DNA of 64,000 bases from assembly GCA_029233965.1 (NCBI GenBank), contig JARGOP010000017.1, positions 1 to 64,000 of the forward strand, in the 5' to 3' direction. Made by a program: the position numbers and the translations under genes. Source of the DNA: Verrucomicrobiales bacterium. Its GTDB lineage: Bacteria > Verrucomicrobiota > Verrucomicrobiia > Verrucomicrobiales > DEV007. This document shows positions 8,004-17,439 of the stretch, one piece after another. The stretch's first letter is position 1, and each line of letters begins with the position of its first letter. Under the pieces are notes generated by a model. That model did not search any database. It had not been told where the DNA came from and saw only the letters and a list, made by a program, of their open reading frames with translations.

Positions 8004-9338
8004 TCAGGAGGTTGCTGAGTAACTGCGTGAACCGGAAGAACGACGGTTTCCGCCTCCTCCGCTTCGACGGCGATTTCCGCCGCCCTGTCCCCCACCGCCA
8101 CTGCGCCGCTGATTTCCGCCTCGTCCGCCGCCACGACCTCCACGTCCGCCGCCCTGACCCCCGCGAGGGGGAGTGGCATTTCTTTCCTCATGGCGAGGTT
8201 CACGGTGAAAGGGATGCTCGAGATCGACAGGAATTTTCGTGCGGATATTCTTTTCGATCTGGGTGAGCAGTCCATTGCTTTCCTCGTCACAGAATGAAAT
8301 TGCGCAGCCTTCAGCGCCGGCACGAGCGGTTCGACCGATACGGTGTACATAGGAGTCGGGTTCGTTGGGGAGGTCGTAGTTGATGACGAGATCGACGCCT
8401 TTGACGTCGATTCCGCGAGCGGCGATGTCCGTCGCGACGAGCACTCGAATCCGGCCGCTGCGGAAATCCTCCAGCGCCCGGACGCGGGCGGACTGGGATT
8501 TGTTTCCGTGGATCGCGGCTGCGGGGATCCCTGATTTTTCAAGATGCTCGGCAATTCGGTTGGCGACGTGTTTCATGCCGGTGAAGACGAGGGCGAGTCC
8601 CCCCGGATTCTCTTCGAGGCAATGCTGAAGGAGGTCTCTTTTGTTCCCTCCTCCGACATGGCAAACGGTCTGCCGGATTTTCTCCACCGTGGTCGCCGGA
8701 GGAGTGACTTCGACATGTTTCGGGTTTTGCAGGATTGAGCCGGCAAGTTCGATGATGGAATCCGGCATCGTGGCGGAGAAAAAGAGGGACTGTCTCTTAC
8801 GGGGGAGCTCGGCAATGATTTTCTTCACATCGTGAATGAATCCCATGTCGAGCATGCGGTCCGCTTCATCGATGACGAAAATCTCGAGTTCTCTCAGATT
8901 GATGTGTCCCTGCCCGATGAGGTCGAGAAGGCGGCCCGGAGTCGCAACGAGGACTTCGATTCCCCGGCGGATTGCCTGGACTTGAGGATTTTGTCCGACT
9001 CCGCCAAAAATTACTGCTGACTGATGGCGGGTGTGAGTTCCATAGGCGCCGAAGCTGTCGTGGATCTGGATCGCAAGTTCACGGGTTGGCGCGATGACAA
9101 GGACGCGGGGTGATTTCGGGGTGCGGGATTTCGGACGATTCGTGAGGTGCTCGAGAATCGGCAGGGCAAAGGCCGCCGTCTTTCCCGTGCCGGTCTGAGC
9201 GCAGCCCATGACATCGTGCCCCGCGAGAACATAGGGGATAGTTTGCTCCTGAATCGGAGAGGGAGTGGTGTAGTCGCGATCCTTGAGGGCACGTTGGAGA
9301 GGTTCGCCAAGAGCGAGTTCGGAAAAGGAAATAGACAT
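8004..9338 (-). CDS. rhlE: DEAD-box ATP-dependent RNA helicase RhlE
   Basis: A 444-residue DEAD-box helicase. Visible motifs include the Q motif (FSELAL with TPSPIQ at 25-30), motif I AQTGTGKT (47-54), PTRELA, TPGR, motif II DEAD (157-160), motif III SAT (188-190), and the second RecA lobe with ATDIAARGID and HRIGRTARAG. The tail after about 385 is rich in Gly, Arg and Ser with RGG-like repeats, typical of RhlE RNA-binding tails. It would unwind RNA in ribosome assembly or mRNA turnover. Its stop lies three bases from the OmpA-like gene stop, so the two converge. Its leader may form a three-stem RNA structure (9401-9452). Confidence 0.95.
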   Translation of the reverse strand: MSISFSELALGEPLQRALKDRDYTTPSPIQEQTIPYVLAGHDVMGCAQTGTGKTAAFALPILEHLTNRPKSRTPKSPRVLVIAPTRELAIQIHDSFGAYGTHTRHQSAVIFGGVGQNPQVQAIRRGIEVLVATPGRLLDLIGQGHINLRELEIFVIDEADRMLDMGFIHDVKKIIAELPRKRQSLFFSATMPDSIIELAGSILQNPKHVEVTPPATTVEKIRQTVCHVGGGNKRDLLQHCLEENPGGLALVFTGMKHVANRIAEHLEKSGIPAAAIHGNKSQSARVRALEDFRSGRIRVLVATDIAARGIDVKGVDLVINYDLPNEPDSYVHRIGRTARAGAEGCAISFCDEESNGLLTQIEKNIRTKIPVDLEHPFHREPRHEERNATPPRGGQGGGRGGRGGGRGGNQRRSGGGGQGGGNRRRSGGGGNRRSSGSRSYSATS

Positions 9339-9400
9339 ACAAATAAGTTGGTTTTCTAATGGAAAGGCACGAGCGCGCGGAATTGGAATGAATCCACAGG

Positions 9401-9452
9401 ATCGAGTGTCCCGACGGGACTTGAGAGCCGCTGGTCAGCGGTAGGACTCGAT
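9401..9452 (-). ncRNA. Predicted three-way-junction RNA structure in the rhlE leader
   Basis: Three nested helices are visible: a closing stem 9401-9407 with 9446-9452 (7 bp), a hairpin 9408-9412 with 9416-9420 (5 bp, 3-base loop) and a hairpin 9428-9432 with 9437-9441 (5 bp, 4-base loop). All pairs are Watson-Crick, so it can fold from either strand. On the minus strand it lies 63-114 bases upstream of the rhlE ATG. I do not recognise it as a known riboswitch. A leader element controlling the helicase is inference. Confidence 0.4.
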
Positions 9453-9590
9453 GAAATAAAATAAGCCCGGAACAATTCTCACCGAAGAAACCGAGAGGGC
9501 GGACCGGGGTGCGAAATGCCGTTTGACCCGGTTGTAGACGCTGGAGAGTCGTCGAAACATCCGGCTTTGCAAGGAGTTTCCGCGATCCAT
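9435..9590 (-). CDS. Possible small basic protein upstream of rhlE
   Basis: A 51-codon minus-strand frame with an ATG at 9590 and TGA at 9435. The product is Arg-rich at its N-terminus (MFRRLSSVYNRVKRHF) with a hydrophobic end (PGLFYFIESYR). Third codon positions are roughly two-thirds G or C, in keeping with coding DNA here. No clear ribosome-binding site is present and no family is recognised. It would precede rhlE by 96 bases and overlaps the folded leader region. It may not be real. Confidence 0.25.
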   Translation of the reverse strand: MDRGNSLQSRMFRRLSSVYNRVKRHFAPRSALSVSSVRIVPGLFYFIESYR

Positions 9591-9690
9591 GATGTTGACT
9601 CAAGGCATCGGGTTTGTTCGAGAAAGGCCGATCCAGCTGCTATTTTCGTAGGATTCGAGCCCCGAAATTCATGAATTGTAATCTCCGTAT

Positions 9691-10622
9691 TTGAGTGGAA
9701 GAGGAATTTCTGCACCGAGCCAGCGCTATCCTCAGAAAGATTTACGTGGTCCTTTCATCCAGGTTGCGAACGAGATCCTGCAGAGTGCGGTCGATGAAGC
9801 GAACGGTGATTATGGATCCTTTGTCCGGATGGATTGGAGAAAGGGCTCGCTGAGGATGGTGGCGACCGTGGGTAGATCGTGGACGAGTGAGCGATCAAAG
9901 CTTCTCTTGCAGGTTGGAGTTGGGATCAGAGAAAAATTGCGCTGACCGGAAAGACCTTTTGTTGCGACAATGTGGAAGACGATCCCGATTTTGTCTCTGT
10001 GATCGACGCGGTAAAGAGCGAGTTGGCCTTTCCCGTGATGATCGACGGTCGGGTTTGGGCGGATTATTAATTTGGATGCGGATCAGGTTGTTCAATCCGG
10101 GAAAGCTTCTGTTCCGCGGATAGAGCTTCTCGCAGAGCTGGTCGCTTCTGCGATCGGGTTTCGATTGCGGATGGAGCGGAAAAGGAACTGTCTGCTTCCT
10201 TGATGAAGGCAGAAAAGCTTTCAGCCATGGGGCACCTTGTGGCTGGAATCGCACACGAAGTCAATAATCTTGCTGACGGCCATACTCGATTGCGCAGAGC
10301 TGTTTTCCAGAGAGACCGGTGAGGAAAATACCAAAGTTTCCACTGACGTTCTTTGTAAGCAGGCGAAACGGGCGGGCGAACTCGCGTGAAGCAGCTCCTC
10401 ACTTTTGCACGCATGGGCAGCCCGGAGAATCGTGAGATCCTGACCATCGGGAGGTTGATCAGCGAAGTCGACAATATGATGAGGCCCTCGCTCAAAACGG
10501 AGGGTATCAAGTTGGATTCCTATTCTGAAGAGATCGAATTGGCCCGCGAAGGAAACCGCGTTCAAATTCAGCAGGTGTTTATGAGATGCGCTGAGCCTTT
10601 CCCGGATGATCCTGAAAGATAG
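9691..10622 (+). pseudogene. Decayed GAF / HisKA sensor histidine kinase
   Basis: Kinase sequence is spread over several frames. A GAF domain begins around 9745 (FIQVANEILQSAVDEA). It changes frame near 9940 and continues as KIALTGKTFCCDNVEDDPDF, then SELAFPVMIDGRVW. It changes frame again near 10068 into LNLDADQVVQSGKA. The phosphoacceptor helix appears at 10203 as EKLSAMGHLVAGIAHEVNN, with the His in the expected AHEVNN context. A further shift near 10275 gives AILDCAELFSRE, and another near 10386 gives KQLLTFARMGSPENRE. It ends at VQIQQVF, where a kinase normally continues into NLxxNA, and no HATPase domain follows. At least four frameshifts and loss of the catalytic domain mark it as dead. 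Confidence 0.85.
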
Positions 10623-10647
10623 AAAGATGTGCCTGGATTGAGCGTCT

Positions 10648-13080
10648 ATGCGGACGCAGTCCTGCTTGAATCTGTGTTGCTTTTCGCGAAGCTACGGGGT
10701 GAGAACTCCTGTTCAACCCAATCGCCTTTTTTCGGCCGTACTCTCGCTGCTGGTAGGCAGCGTAGTGTCTTCTTCCGGGAACGAAGGAGTGCTCAGGAAA
10801 ATGGACGCATTTCTCGCCACGCACTGCTACGAGTGCCACGATGATCTGACCTCGGAAGCCGACCTGGATTTGACGAACCTGGATTTCGATCTCAAATCAC
10901 CGGCCACGTTCAGCGCCTGGGATTTGGTTTTCCGACGTGTCGAAGACGGCGAGATGCCGCCCCGGAAGCAGGCGCGTCCTGAAGCGGGAGAACTCAAAGA
11001 GTTCCTCGAAACGCTGAAGGCTCCTCTGGTGAAAGCGGATCGTGAGTTTCTTGACCGGTATGGACGGGTCCATGGAAGGCGGCTGACCCGGATTGAGTAC
11101 GAGCATGCCATCCACGATTTGCTGGGGATCGATATCCCGCTGGCGGACGGGCTGCCGGCTGACGACGTCATTCACGGATTTGAAACGGAAGCGGATCAGC
11201 AGCAACTCAGCCACTTTCACCTCGATCAATATCTCAGCGCGGCCAACAAGGCGCTCGACCATGCTTTTGAGCGGGCCCTCGAACCTGAGCCCGCTTTTGA
11301 GAACACGTATCGGGCGAAAGAATTGACTCATCGCACTGCCGGCAACTATCGGGGACCTGATTCCCGTGACGGCAAGACGATCACCTGGAGGCTGACGCTT
11401 CAGTTTTTCGGGCGGATGCCAAAGACGGCAGTTCCGGAATCGGGCTGGTATGAGGTGACGATCAAGAACCTTCAGGCGATCAATCCCGGGGATGACGGCA
11501 CGGTGTGGGGAACGCTGCGCAGTGGGGCCTGCGCCTCGAATGAGCCGATTCTCTACCCGCTGGGACTTGTTGAGGCGACAGCAAAACCTGCCACGCAGAC
11601 TTTCCGGGGCTGGATTCGGAAAGGGCACATGCTGGAATTTAAGGTCGGTGACGCCACCGAAAAGGCTGCTCCGACCGGCGCGACTGGCGGAAATGTTTCG
11701 TTCAAAGGGCGTGACCTGAAGAAGGAGGGCTTTGCCGGAATTCAGTTCGATTCGATACACGTGAAGCGAATCTATCCGAACGGTTCCCGCTGGCAGGTTC
11801 GGAACAGCCTTTTCCCGGGTTCGCTCAAAGACAACAAATTTGCGGTGAAGAAAACGCCGGAAGAGTTGAATCGTCTCATTGCCGACTTCGCAACGAGGGC
11901 CTTCCGCCGTCCTCTTGGAGAGGGGCAGATTGATCCCTATGTCGGACTCGCCCGGGGTGAACTCGAGAAGGGAAAGCCCTTCGAAGAGGCACTCAAGGTC
12001 GGGTATCGTGCCGTGCTTTGTTCTCCCCGTTTTCTCTCTTTTGTCGAGCCGGTCGGAAAACTTGATGATCATGCACTCGCGTCACGGCTCAGTTTCCTGC
12101 TCTGGAGCAGCCTTCCTGACAAATCGCTCATGAAGTTGGCCAATCAGGGCAGGTTGAGCGAACCGGAAATCCTCGCGAGCGAGGTGGATCGACTGCTCGA
12201 TGATCCAAAGTCGGAGCGGTTCATCGCGAATTTTACCGATCAGTGGCTCAATCTGAAACAGATCGATTTCACGACCCCGGATCCCCGTCGTTTCCGAAGT
12301 TTCGACTCGGTGGTGCAGGAATCGATGCTCGCCGAGACACGGGCGTTTGTTTCCGAATTGATTCATCAGAATCTCAGTGTGCGGAACCTCGTTGACTCTG
12401 ACTTCGCAATGCTCAACGGACGATTGAAGGATCACTACGGAATCAAAGAGGCCGCAGTAAAGCCGGGTGGAGGTTTGCAGCGCGTCAGCCTTCCGGGCGA
12501 TGCGCGGAGTGGTCTTGTGACTCAGGGCGCGGTGCTCAAAGTGACGGCTGATGGCTCGGTGACATCCCCGATCCTCCGCGGCGTCTGGGTGAATGAGCGA
12601 ATTCTCGGGCTCAAGACGCCACCGCCGCCTCCCAATGTCCCGGCGGTGGAGCCGGATATTCGCGGAGCGGTCAGCATTCGGGATCAACTCGCGAAGCACA
12701 GCTCTGATGAATCATGTGCGGCTTGTCATGCCAAGATCGATCCGGCCGGTTTTGCTCTGGAGACGTACGATCCGGTGGGGCAGTGGAGAAGTGCCTACGG
12801 AACGAGTAAGGATTCAGCCAAAGTCGATCCGAGCGGCGTGACCCCGGACGGTGTCCCGTTTCAGGGCATAAAATCCTGGAAGCAGATCTACGCGGAACGG
12901 CCCGCGATGCTTGCGCGCACTTTTGCCAGGCATCTATTGACGTATGGAACGGGGGCATATCCGCGCTTTAGCGATTCCGAATATCTGGATGATATTGTCG
13001 AAAGTGCTGCCAAAGACGACTACGGCTTGAAGTCCATACTCCAGGCCTGCGTTTCCAGTCCCATTTTCCAATCCAAGTAA
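10648..13080 (+). CDS. DUF1592 family planctomycete-type cytochrome c protein
   Basis: An 810-residue exported protein. It carries an N-terminal c-type haem motif CYECH (Cys60, Cys63, His64), then DUF1587 (RRLTRIEYEHAIHDLLGID), a middle beta-rich part, DUF1595/1592 (FATRAFRRPL; SFLLWSSLPD), DUF1588 (GLVTQGAVLKVTADG, ending in a second motif CAACH at IDPAG) and DUF1585 at the C-terminus. Such proteins are thought to act in periplasmic electron transfer or oxidation, but their reaction is unknown. The start is uncertain: ATG at 10648 or GTG at 10699, with the signal-like core LFSAVLSLLVGSVV just after the latter. The partner DUF1552 gene follows four bases after the stop. Confidence 0.88.
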   Translation: MRTQSCLNLCCFSRSYGVRTPVQPNRLFSAVLSLLVGSVVSSSGNEGVLRKMDAFLATHCYECHDDLTSEADLDLTNLDFDLKSPATFSAWDLVFRRVEDGEMPPRKQARPEAGELKEFLETLKAPLVKADREFLDRYGRVHGRRLTRIEYEHAIHDLLGIDIPLADGLPADDVIHGFETEADQQQLSHFHLDQYLSAANKALDHAFERALEPEPAFENTYRAKELTHRTAGNYRGPDSRDGKTITWRLTLQFFGRMPKTAVPESGWYEVTIKNLQAINPGDDGTVWGTLRSGACASNEPILYPLGLVEATAKPATQTFRGWIRKGHMLEFKVGDATEKAAPTGATGGNVSFKGRDLKKEGFAGIQFDSIHVKRIYPNGSRWQVRNSLFPGSLKDNKFAVKKTPEELNRLIADFATRAFRRPLGEGQIDPYVGLARGELEKGKPFEEALKVGYRAVLCSPRFLSFVEPVGKLDDHALASRLSFLLWSSLPDKSLMKLANQGRLSEPEILASEVDRLLDDPKSERFIANFTDQWLNLKQIDFTTPDPRRFRSFDSVVQESMLAETRAFVSELIHQNLSVRNLVDSDFAMLNGRLKDHYGIKEAAVKPGGGLQRVSLPGDARSGLVTQGAVLKVTADGSVTSPILRGVWVNERILGLKTPPPPPNVPAVEPDIRGAVSIRDQLAKHSSDESCAACHAKIDPAGFALETYDPVGQWRSAYGTSKDSAKVDPSGVTPDGVPFQGIKSWKQIYAERPAMLARTFARHLLTYGTGAYPRFSDSEYLDDIVESAAKDDYGLKSILQACVSSPIFQSK

Positions 13081-13084
13081 GCTC

Positions 13085-14365
13085 ATGAAAAGCGTCTACA
13101 TTAACACCGGAGCCCATCTTTCCCGCCGAACCGTCCTGCGTGGTGCCGGCATTGCCCTCGGACTGCCCTGGCTCGATGCGATGAATCCGGCCTTCGGTGC
13201 CTCGGCACCGACCGCGCCAAAGAGATTTGTCGGGATCAGTCTTTCGCTGGGATTGCACAACCCGAATCTGGTTCCCGAAGGGGAGGGCCGGAATTACAAG
13301 CCGTCGCGCTATCTCAAATCCGTGCAGGACCTGAGGGATCAGTTTACGGTCGTGTCAGGATCTTCACACCCCGGCGTAACCGGTGGTCACACCGCCGAGG
13401 GAAGCATTTTTTCGGCCTGTCCGAATGCACGCGGCGCGACGAGCCGAAATACCATTTCGATCGATCAGTTGCTCGCGAAGCATCTGGGGCACGAGACCCG
13501 TTTTCCGTCTCTCGTCCTCAATACCGGGAACGAGCGCAGCCCCTCCTACACAGAGAATGGTGCCATGATCCCGGCGATTTCGGATCCGAAAAAACTTTTC
13601 GCGAAGCTTTTCATAGATGATTCCAAAGAGGTGAAGAAAACGGAGGCCGAACTCGTTCGCGGTGGAAAATCGATCATGGATATCGTGGGAGCCGAGGCGA
13701 AGTCACTGGAGCGCGAAGTTGGCGCCGGGGACAAGGCCAAGCTCGATGCGTGGTTCACGAGCGTGCGTGAACTTGAGCAAAGACTCGAAGCGGACGAAGC
13801 CTGGATTCATGAACCGAAGCCGCAGGTGAAGGAAAAGATTCTTCCGGGCGATCGCAACAACGCTGCCGACCTGAAGCGGGCGATGCTCGATGTTGTTTTC
13901 ATGGCTCTGCAAACGGACTCGACTCGTTTTGTGACCCTGCACTGCACGGGAAACACCGTAAACGCGCTCGAAGGCGTTGATCAAAGTTACCACGGTCTCA
14001 GTCACCATGGACTGGACGAAGAGAAGCTCGAACAACTCGCGATTGTCGAACAGGCCATGATCGATGAGTGGGGGAACTTCCTTCGTAACCTCAGAGGTGT
14101 TGACCAAAATGGAAATACCCTTCTCGACGACACGATGGTGCTCCTGACTTCAAACCTGGGGAACGCTTCCTCCCATGACAACAAGAACATGCCGGTTCTC
14201 TTCGGTGGCGGAGGATTTGATCACGGAAAGCATCTTGCGTTTGATCAGAAAGACAACTACCCGCTCCCGAATCTTTACCTGAGCGCAATCCACCAGGCCG
14301 GGTTGGCCTTCGATTCTTTCGCTACGAGCGAGGACGAAATGGATGGTCTTACGAGTCGCGTTTGA
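13085..14365 (+). CDS. DUF1552 family Tat-exported protein
   Basis: A 426-residue protein with a twin-arginine leader (LSRRTVLRGAGIALGLPWLDA) and the DUF1552 body, including RFVGISLSLGLHNPNL, SGSSHPGVTGGHTAEG and the C-terminal GNASSHDNKNMPVLFGGG. This pairing with a DUF1592 protein is a recurrent PVC arrangement; Tat export suggests it folds, perhaps with a metal, before crossing the membrane. It starts four bases after the DUF1592 stop, so the two are surely cotranscribed. The biochemical function is unknown. Confidence 0.9.
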   Translation: MKSVYINTGAHLSRRTVLRGAGIALGLPWLDAMNPAFGASAPTAPKRFVGISLSLGLHNPNLVPEGEGRNYKPSRYLKSVQDLRDQFTVVSGSSHPGVTGGHTAEGSIFSACPNARGATSRNTISIDQLLAKHLGHETRFPSLVLNTGNERSPSYTENGAMIPAISDPKKLFAKLFIDDSKEVKKTEAELVRGGKSIMDIVGAEAKSLEREVGAGDKAKLDAWFTSVRELEQRLEADEAWIHEPKPQVKEKILPGDRNNAADLKRAMLDVVFMALQTDSTRFVTLHCTGNTVNALEGVDQSYHGLSHHGLDEEKLEQLAIVEQAMIDEWGNFLRNLRGVDQNGNTLLDDTMVLLTSNLGNASSHDNKNMPVLFGGGGFDHGKHLAFDQKDNYPLPNLYLSAIHQAGLAFDSFATSEDEMDGLTSRV

Positions 14366-14418
14366 AGTTCAGGCGGCGCAGTCTGAACGGTTCACCTCCA
14401 AAGTGAGTTTCTAAATGC

Positions 14419-17400
14419 ATGGCGAATCACCCGATATCCCGAAAGCGGTGCATGGCATTGTTTCTCCTGTTCTTTTCGGGCTTTTACGGAATTCTATTAT
14501 CGGCGGAGCCCTTTCCTGAGATTTACAACAGTGAGCCTGACCTTGCTGCGCGGCCACCATCGGCTGCAAAGGCTCTGGAAATGCTCGAACTGCCGGAAGA
14601 ATTCGAGGCCACTCTTTTTGCTTCCGAGCCCGAAGTTCAAAACCCGATTGCGATGGCATGGGACAAGCGGGGGAGGATGTGGGTTGCCGAAAACTACACT
14701 TACGCGGAGAGGTCGATGCGGTTCGATCTGTCACTGAATGACCGTCTCGTTATTCTCGAGGACACGGACTGGGATGGAGAGGCCGACCGGCGCATTGTTT
14801 TCTGTGATCAGTTGAAAATGCTCACGAGCGTCGAGCCTGGCGTGGACGGAGTCTGGGTGATGTGCCCTCCTCAGTTACTCTTCATTCCGGATGCAGATGG
14901 TGACGATGTCCCCGACGGTGACCCCGAGGTGATCCTCGATGGCTTCACCGTCGCGCAGAGCAACTACCACAATTTCGCGAACGGCCTGCGCTGGGGGCCG
15001 GACGGATGGCTTTACGGCCGCACCGGGCACTCCTGTCCGGGTAGGGTCGGAACGCCGGGAATGCCGGACGGGGAGCGCATTCCGATCAAGGGCGGGATCT
15101 GGCGATTTCATCCGGAGACGAAGGTTTTCGAAGGCATCACCCACGGGACGACGAATCCCTGGGGGCACGATTGGGACCGTCATGGTGAGCTGTTTTACAT
15201 CAACACCGTGAACGGCCACCTCTGGCACGGCATCGCCGGGGCGCACTTCACGGAAAGCTTCGGGGTGGATCCAAATCCGTTTGTCTATGAACGCATCGAC
15301 ACCCATGCCGATCACTATCATTACGACAGAACGGGCAAGTGGTCGGACTCCCGCGACGGGGCTGCGAATGAGTTCGGTGGGGGGCACGCCCACATCGGGA
15401 TGATGATTTACCAGGGCAAAGACTGGCCGGAGAGATTCCATGACCGCCTCTTCACGATCAACATGCACGGGCGGAGAACGAACGTGGAGCGCCTCGACCG
15501 CGAGGGGAGTGGATTCGTGGGACGTCACGAGCCTGACATTTTCCTCATGGGGGATGAATGGTTCCGCGGGATCGAGATCCAGCCCGGGCCGGATGGATCG
15601 GTTTTCATGATCGACTGGAGTGATACCGGTGAATGTCATGACCACACGGGTGTTCACCGGACGAGCGGACGGATTTATCGAGTGAGCTACGGTGAGGTTT
15701 CGAAGCCCGTCTTTCCCGATTCCCCGGAGGATTGGCTTTTTCATGAAAATCCCTGGTATGCCCGGAGTGTGAGGCGCGGTGGATTTGAGTTGGATCGTTC
15801 CGCCCTTCTCGCCACGGCGAGCACCGGCGCAACGGCGGAGGATCGACTCCGCGCGATGTGGGCGCTTCATCGGGCCGGGGAAGCGCCGCTTTTCTGGACA
15901 GCGTTTCTGGAGGACGATCACGAATCCGTGCGCGCCTGGGCGATTCGGTTGCTCCTTGATGCCGAGCCGATCGACACGATCACCGGACCTCGTGACAATG
16001 CAATGCCTTCAGCGCAGCCTGCCGGGGTCATGACGAAATTTGAGAGCATGGCCCGCGAGGATGAGTCTGGTTTGGTTCGCCTCGCTCTCGCTTCCTCGCT
16101 CCAGCGGCTGCCACTTGAGCAACGCTCCGCGCTCGGCCTCGCGCTGGCCTCACGGGGAGAAGATGCGTTCGACCGCAATTTGCCGTCGATGGTTTGGTAT
16201 GGTGTCAGTCCGCTCGCAGACTCTGATCCGGGTGCGCTGGTGAAAATCGCGGGCGGCTCTTCCTGGCCCAATTTGGTCCGCTGGATTTCCCGCAGCCTTT
16301 CCAGTCAATGGCAGGAAACCCCGGCAGCTCTGGAGGCGCTTCTCACGGAAGCAAAAGGAATGTCCCCGGCCTTGCAGAGCGCTGTCCTCTACGGTGTCAG
16401 TGACGGTTTTCAGGGCTGGAAGAAAGCGAAGAAACCGGAATCCTGGGATTCGCTTGTCGCGGGAATGGAAGACGGGGACGGTCTCTCGCTGGTGCGTGAT
16501 CTTGGTGTTCTCTTTGGTGACGGACGGGCGCTGGATGAAATCAAGGCAGTCGTCCTTGATCGGGAGGCTGATCCCGCGATGAGAAAGGCCGCCCTCGAAA
16601 CGCTCATCGAGAACAAGCCGGATGACTTGAGGGAGCTTTGTGAATCACTCCTCAATGACCGCCTCGTCAATGCTGTGGCCGTGAAAGGACTGGTCCTCTT
16701 CGATGAGCCAAAGCTGGGGCAGTTGCTCGCGAAAGAGTATCGCCGGTTCTACCCGAATGAGCGGCCCTCCGTGATCGAGACGCTGGTTTCCCGTCCGGCC
16801 TGGGCGGAGGCGCTGCTTCTCGAGATGAAATCGGGATCGATTCCCAAAACGGATCTCACCGCTTTCCAGGCCCGTCAGATCAATGCCTTCGGGGACCGGG
16901 AGCTGAGCGAATTGCTCGCGGGCGTCTGGGGAGAGGTTCGGGAGTCGGATGAAGCGAAGCGGAAGTTGATTGAAGACTGGACTGCAAAGCTGGATGAAGA
17001 GACTCTCTCTGAAGCCGACCTCGTGAAAGGCCGTCAACTCTACGCCGGAATCTGTGGCGCCTGTCATCTCATGTATGGGGAAGGAGGACAGATCGGGCCG
17101 GATTTGACCGGGTCGGGAAGGTCTGATTTGGGGTATTTGTTAGAAAATATCTTCGACCCGAATGCGGTCGTGAGCACAGACTATCAGATGTCTATTTTGA
17201 CGATGAACGATGGACGCGTTTTGACCGGAGTGGTTTCCGCAGAGACCGGGAAGACGGTGAGCCTTCGTCAGACGACTGATGAGCTGACTCTCGAAAGGAG
17301 CAATATTGAGAAGCGGGAGGTGTCGCCGGTTTCGATGATGCCGGAAGGGCTCCTGCTGGCCTTCGGAGAGGAACAGGTCAGAGATCTCATCGCTTATCTC

Positions 17401-17439
17401 ATGCACCCGGTTCAGGTTCCGCTTCCTGAGAATCAGTGA
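14419..17439 (+). CDS. PVC-type haem-binding membrane-bound dehydrogenase family protein
   Basis: A 1006-residue exported protein. Residues about 55-430 form a six-bladed-propeller-like dehydrogenase domain (PEEFEATLFASEPEVQNPIA, ANGLRWGPDGWLYGR, HDWDRHGELF). Residues about 450-830 are helical repeats of HEAT/PBS-lyase type. The C-terminus is a c-type cytochrome domain with CGACH (Cys879, Cys882, His883), GGQIGPDLTGSG and a terminal ISYLMHP-like helix (LIAYLMHP). The family is linked to sugar or polyol oxidation in PVC bacteria, but its substrate is not known here. It follows the DUF1552 gene by 53 bases in the same direction and probably shares its electron-transfer role. Confidence 0.88.
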   Translation: MANHPISRKRCMALFLLFFSGFYGILLSAEPFPEIYNSEPDLAARPPSAAKALEMLELPEEFEATLFASEPEVQNPIAMAWDKRGRMWVAENYTYAERSMRFDLSLNDRLVILEDTDWDGEADRRIVFCDQLKMLTSVEPGVDGVWVMCPPQLLFIPDADGDDVPDGDPEVILDGFTVAQSNYHNFANGLRWGPDGWLYGRTGHSCPGRVGTPGMPDGERIPIKGGIWRFHPETKVFEGITHGTTNPWGHDWDRHGELFYINTVNGHLWHGIAGAHFTESFGVDPNPFVYERIDTHADHYHYDRTGKWSDSRDGAANEFGGGHAHIGMMIYQGKDWPERFHDRLFTINMHGRRTNVERLDREGSGFVGRHEPDIFLMGDEWFRGIEIQPGPDGSVFMIDWSDTGECHDHTGVHRTSGRIYRVSYGEVSKPVFPDSPEDWLFHENPWYARSVRRGGFELDRSALLATASTGATAEDRLRAMWALHRAGEAPLFWTAFLEDDHESVRAWAIRLLLDAEPIDTITGPRDNAMPSAQPAGVMTKFESMAREDESGLVRLALASSLQRLPLEQRSALGLALASRGEDAFDRNLPSMVWYGVSPLADSDPGALVKIAGGSSWPNLVRWISRSLSSQWQETPAALEALLTEAKGMSPALQSAVLYGVSDGFQGWKKAKKPESWDSLVAGMEDGDGLSLVRDLGVLFGDGRALDEIKAVVLDREADPAMRKAALETLIENKPDDLRELCESLLNDRLVNAVAVKGLVLFDEPKLGQLLAKEYRRFYPNERPSVIETLVSRPAWAEALLLEMKSGSIPKTDLTAFQARQINAFGDRELSELLAGVWGEVRESDEAKRKLIEDWTAKLDEETLSEADLVKGRQLYAGICGACHLMYGEGGQIGPDLTGSGRSDLGYLLENIFDPNAVVSTDYQMSILTMNDGRVLTGVVSAETGKTVSLRQTTDELTLERSNIEKREVSPVSMMPEGLLLAFGEEQVRDLIAYLMHPVQVPLPENQ

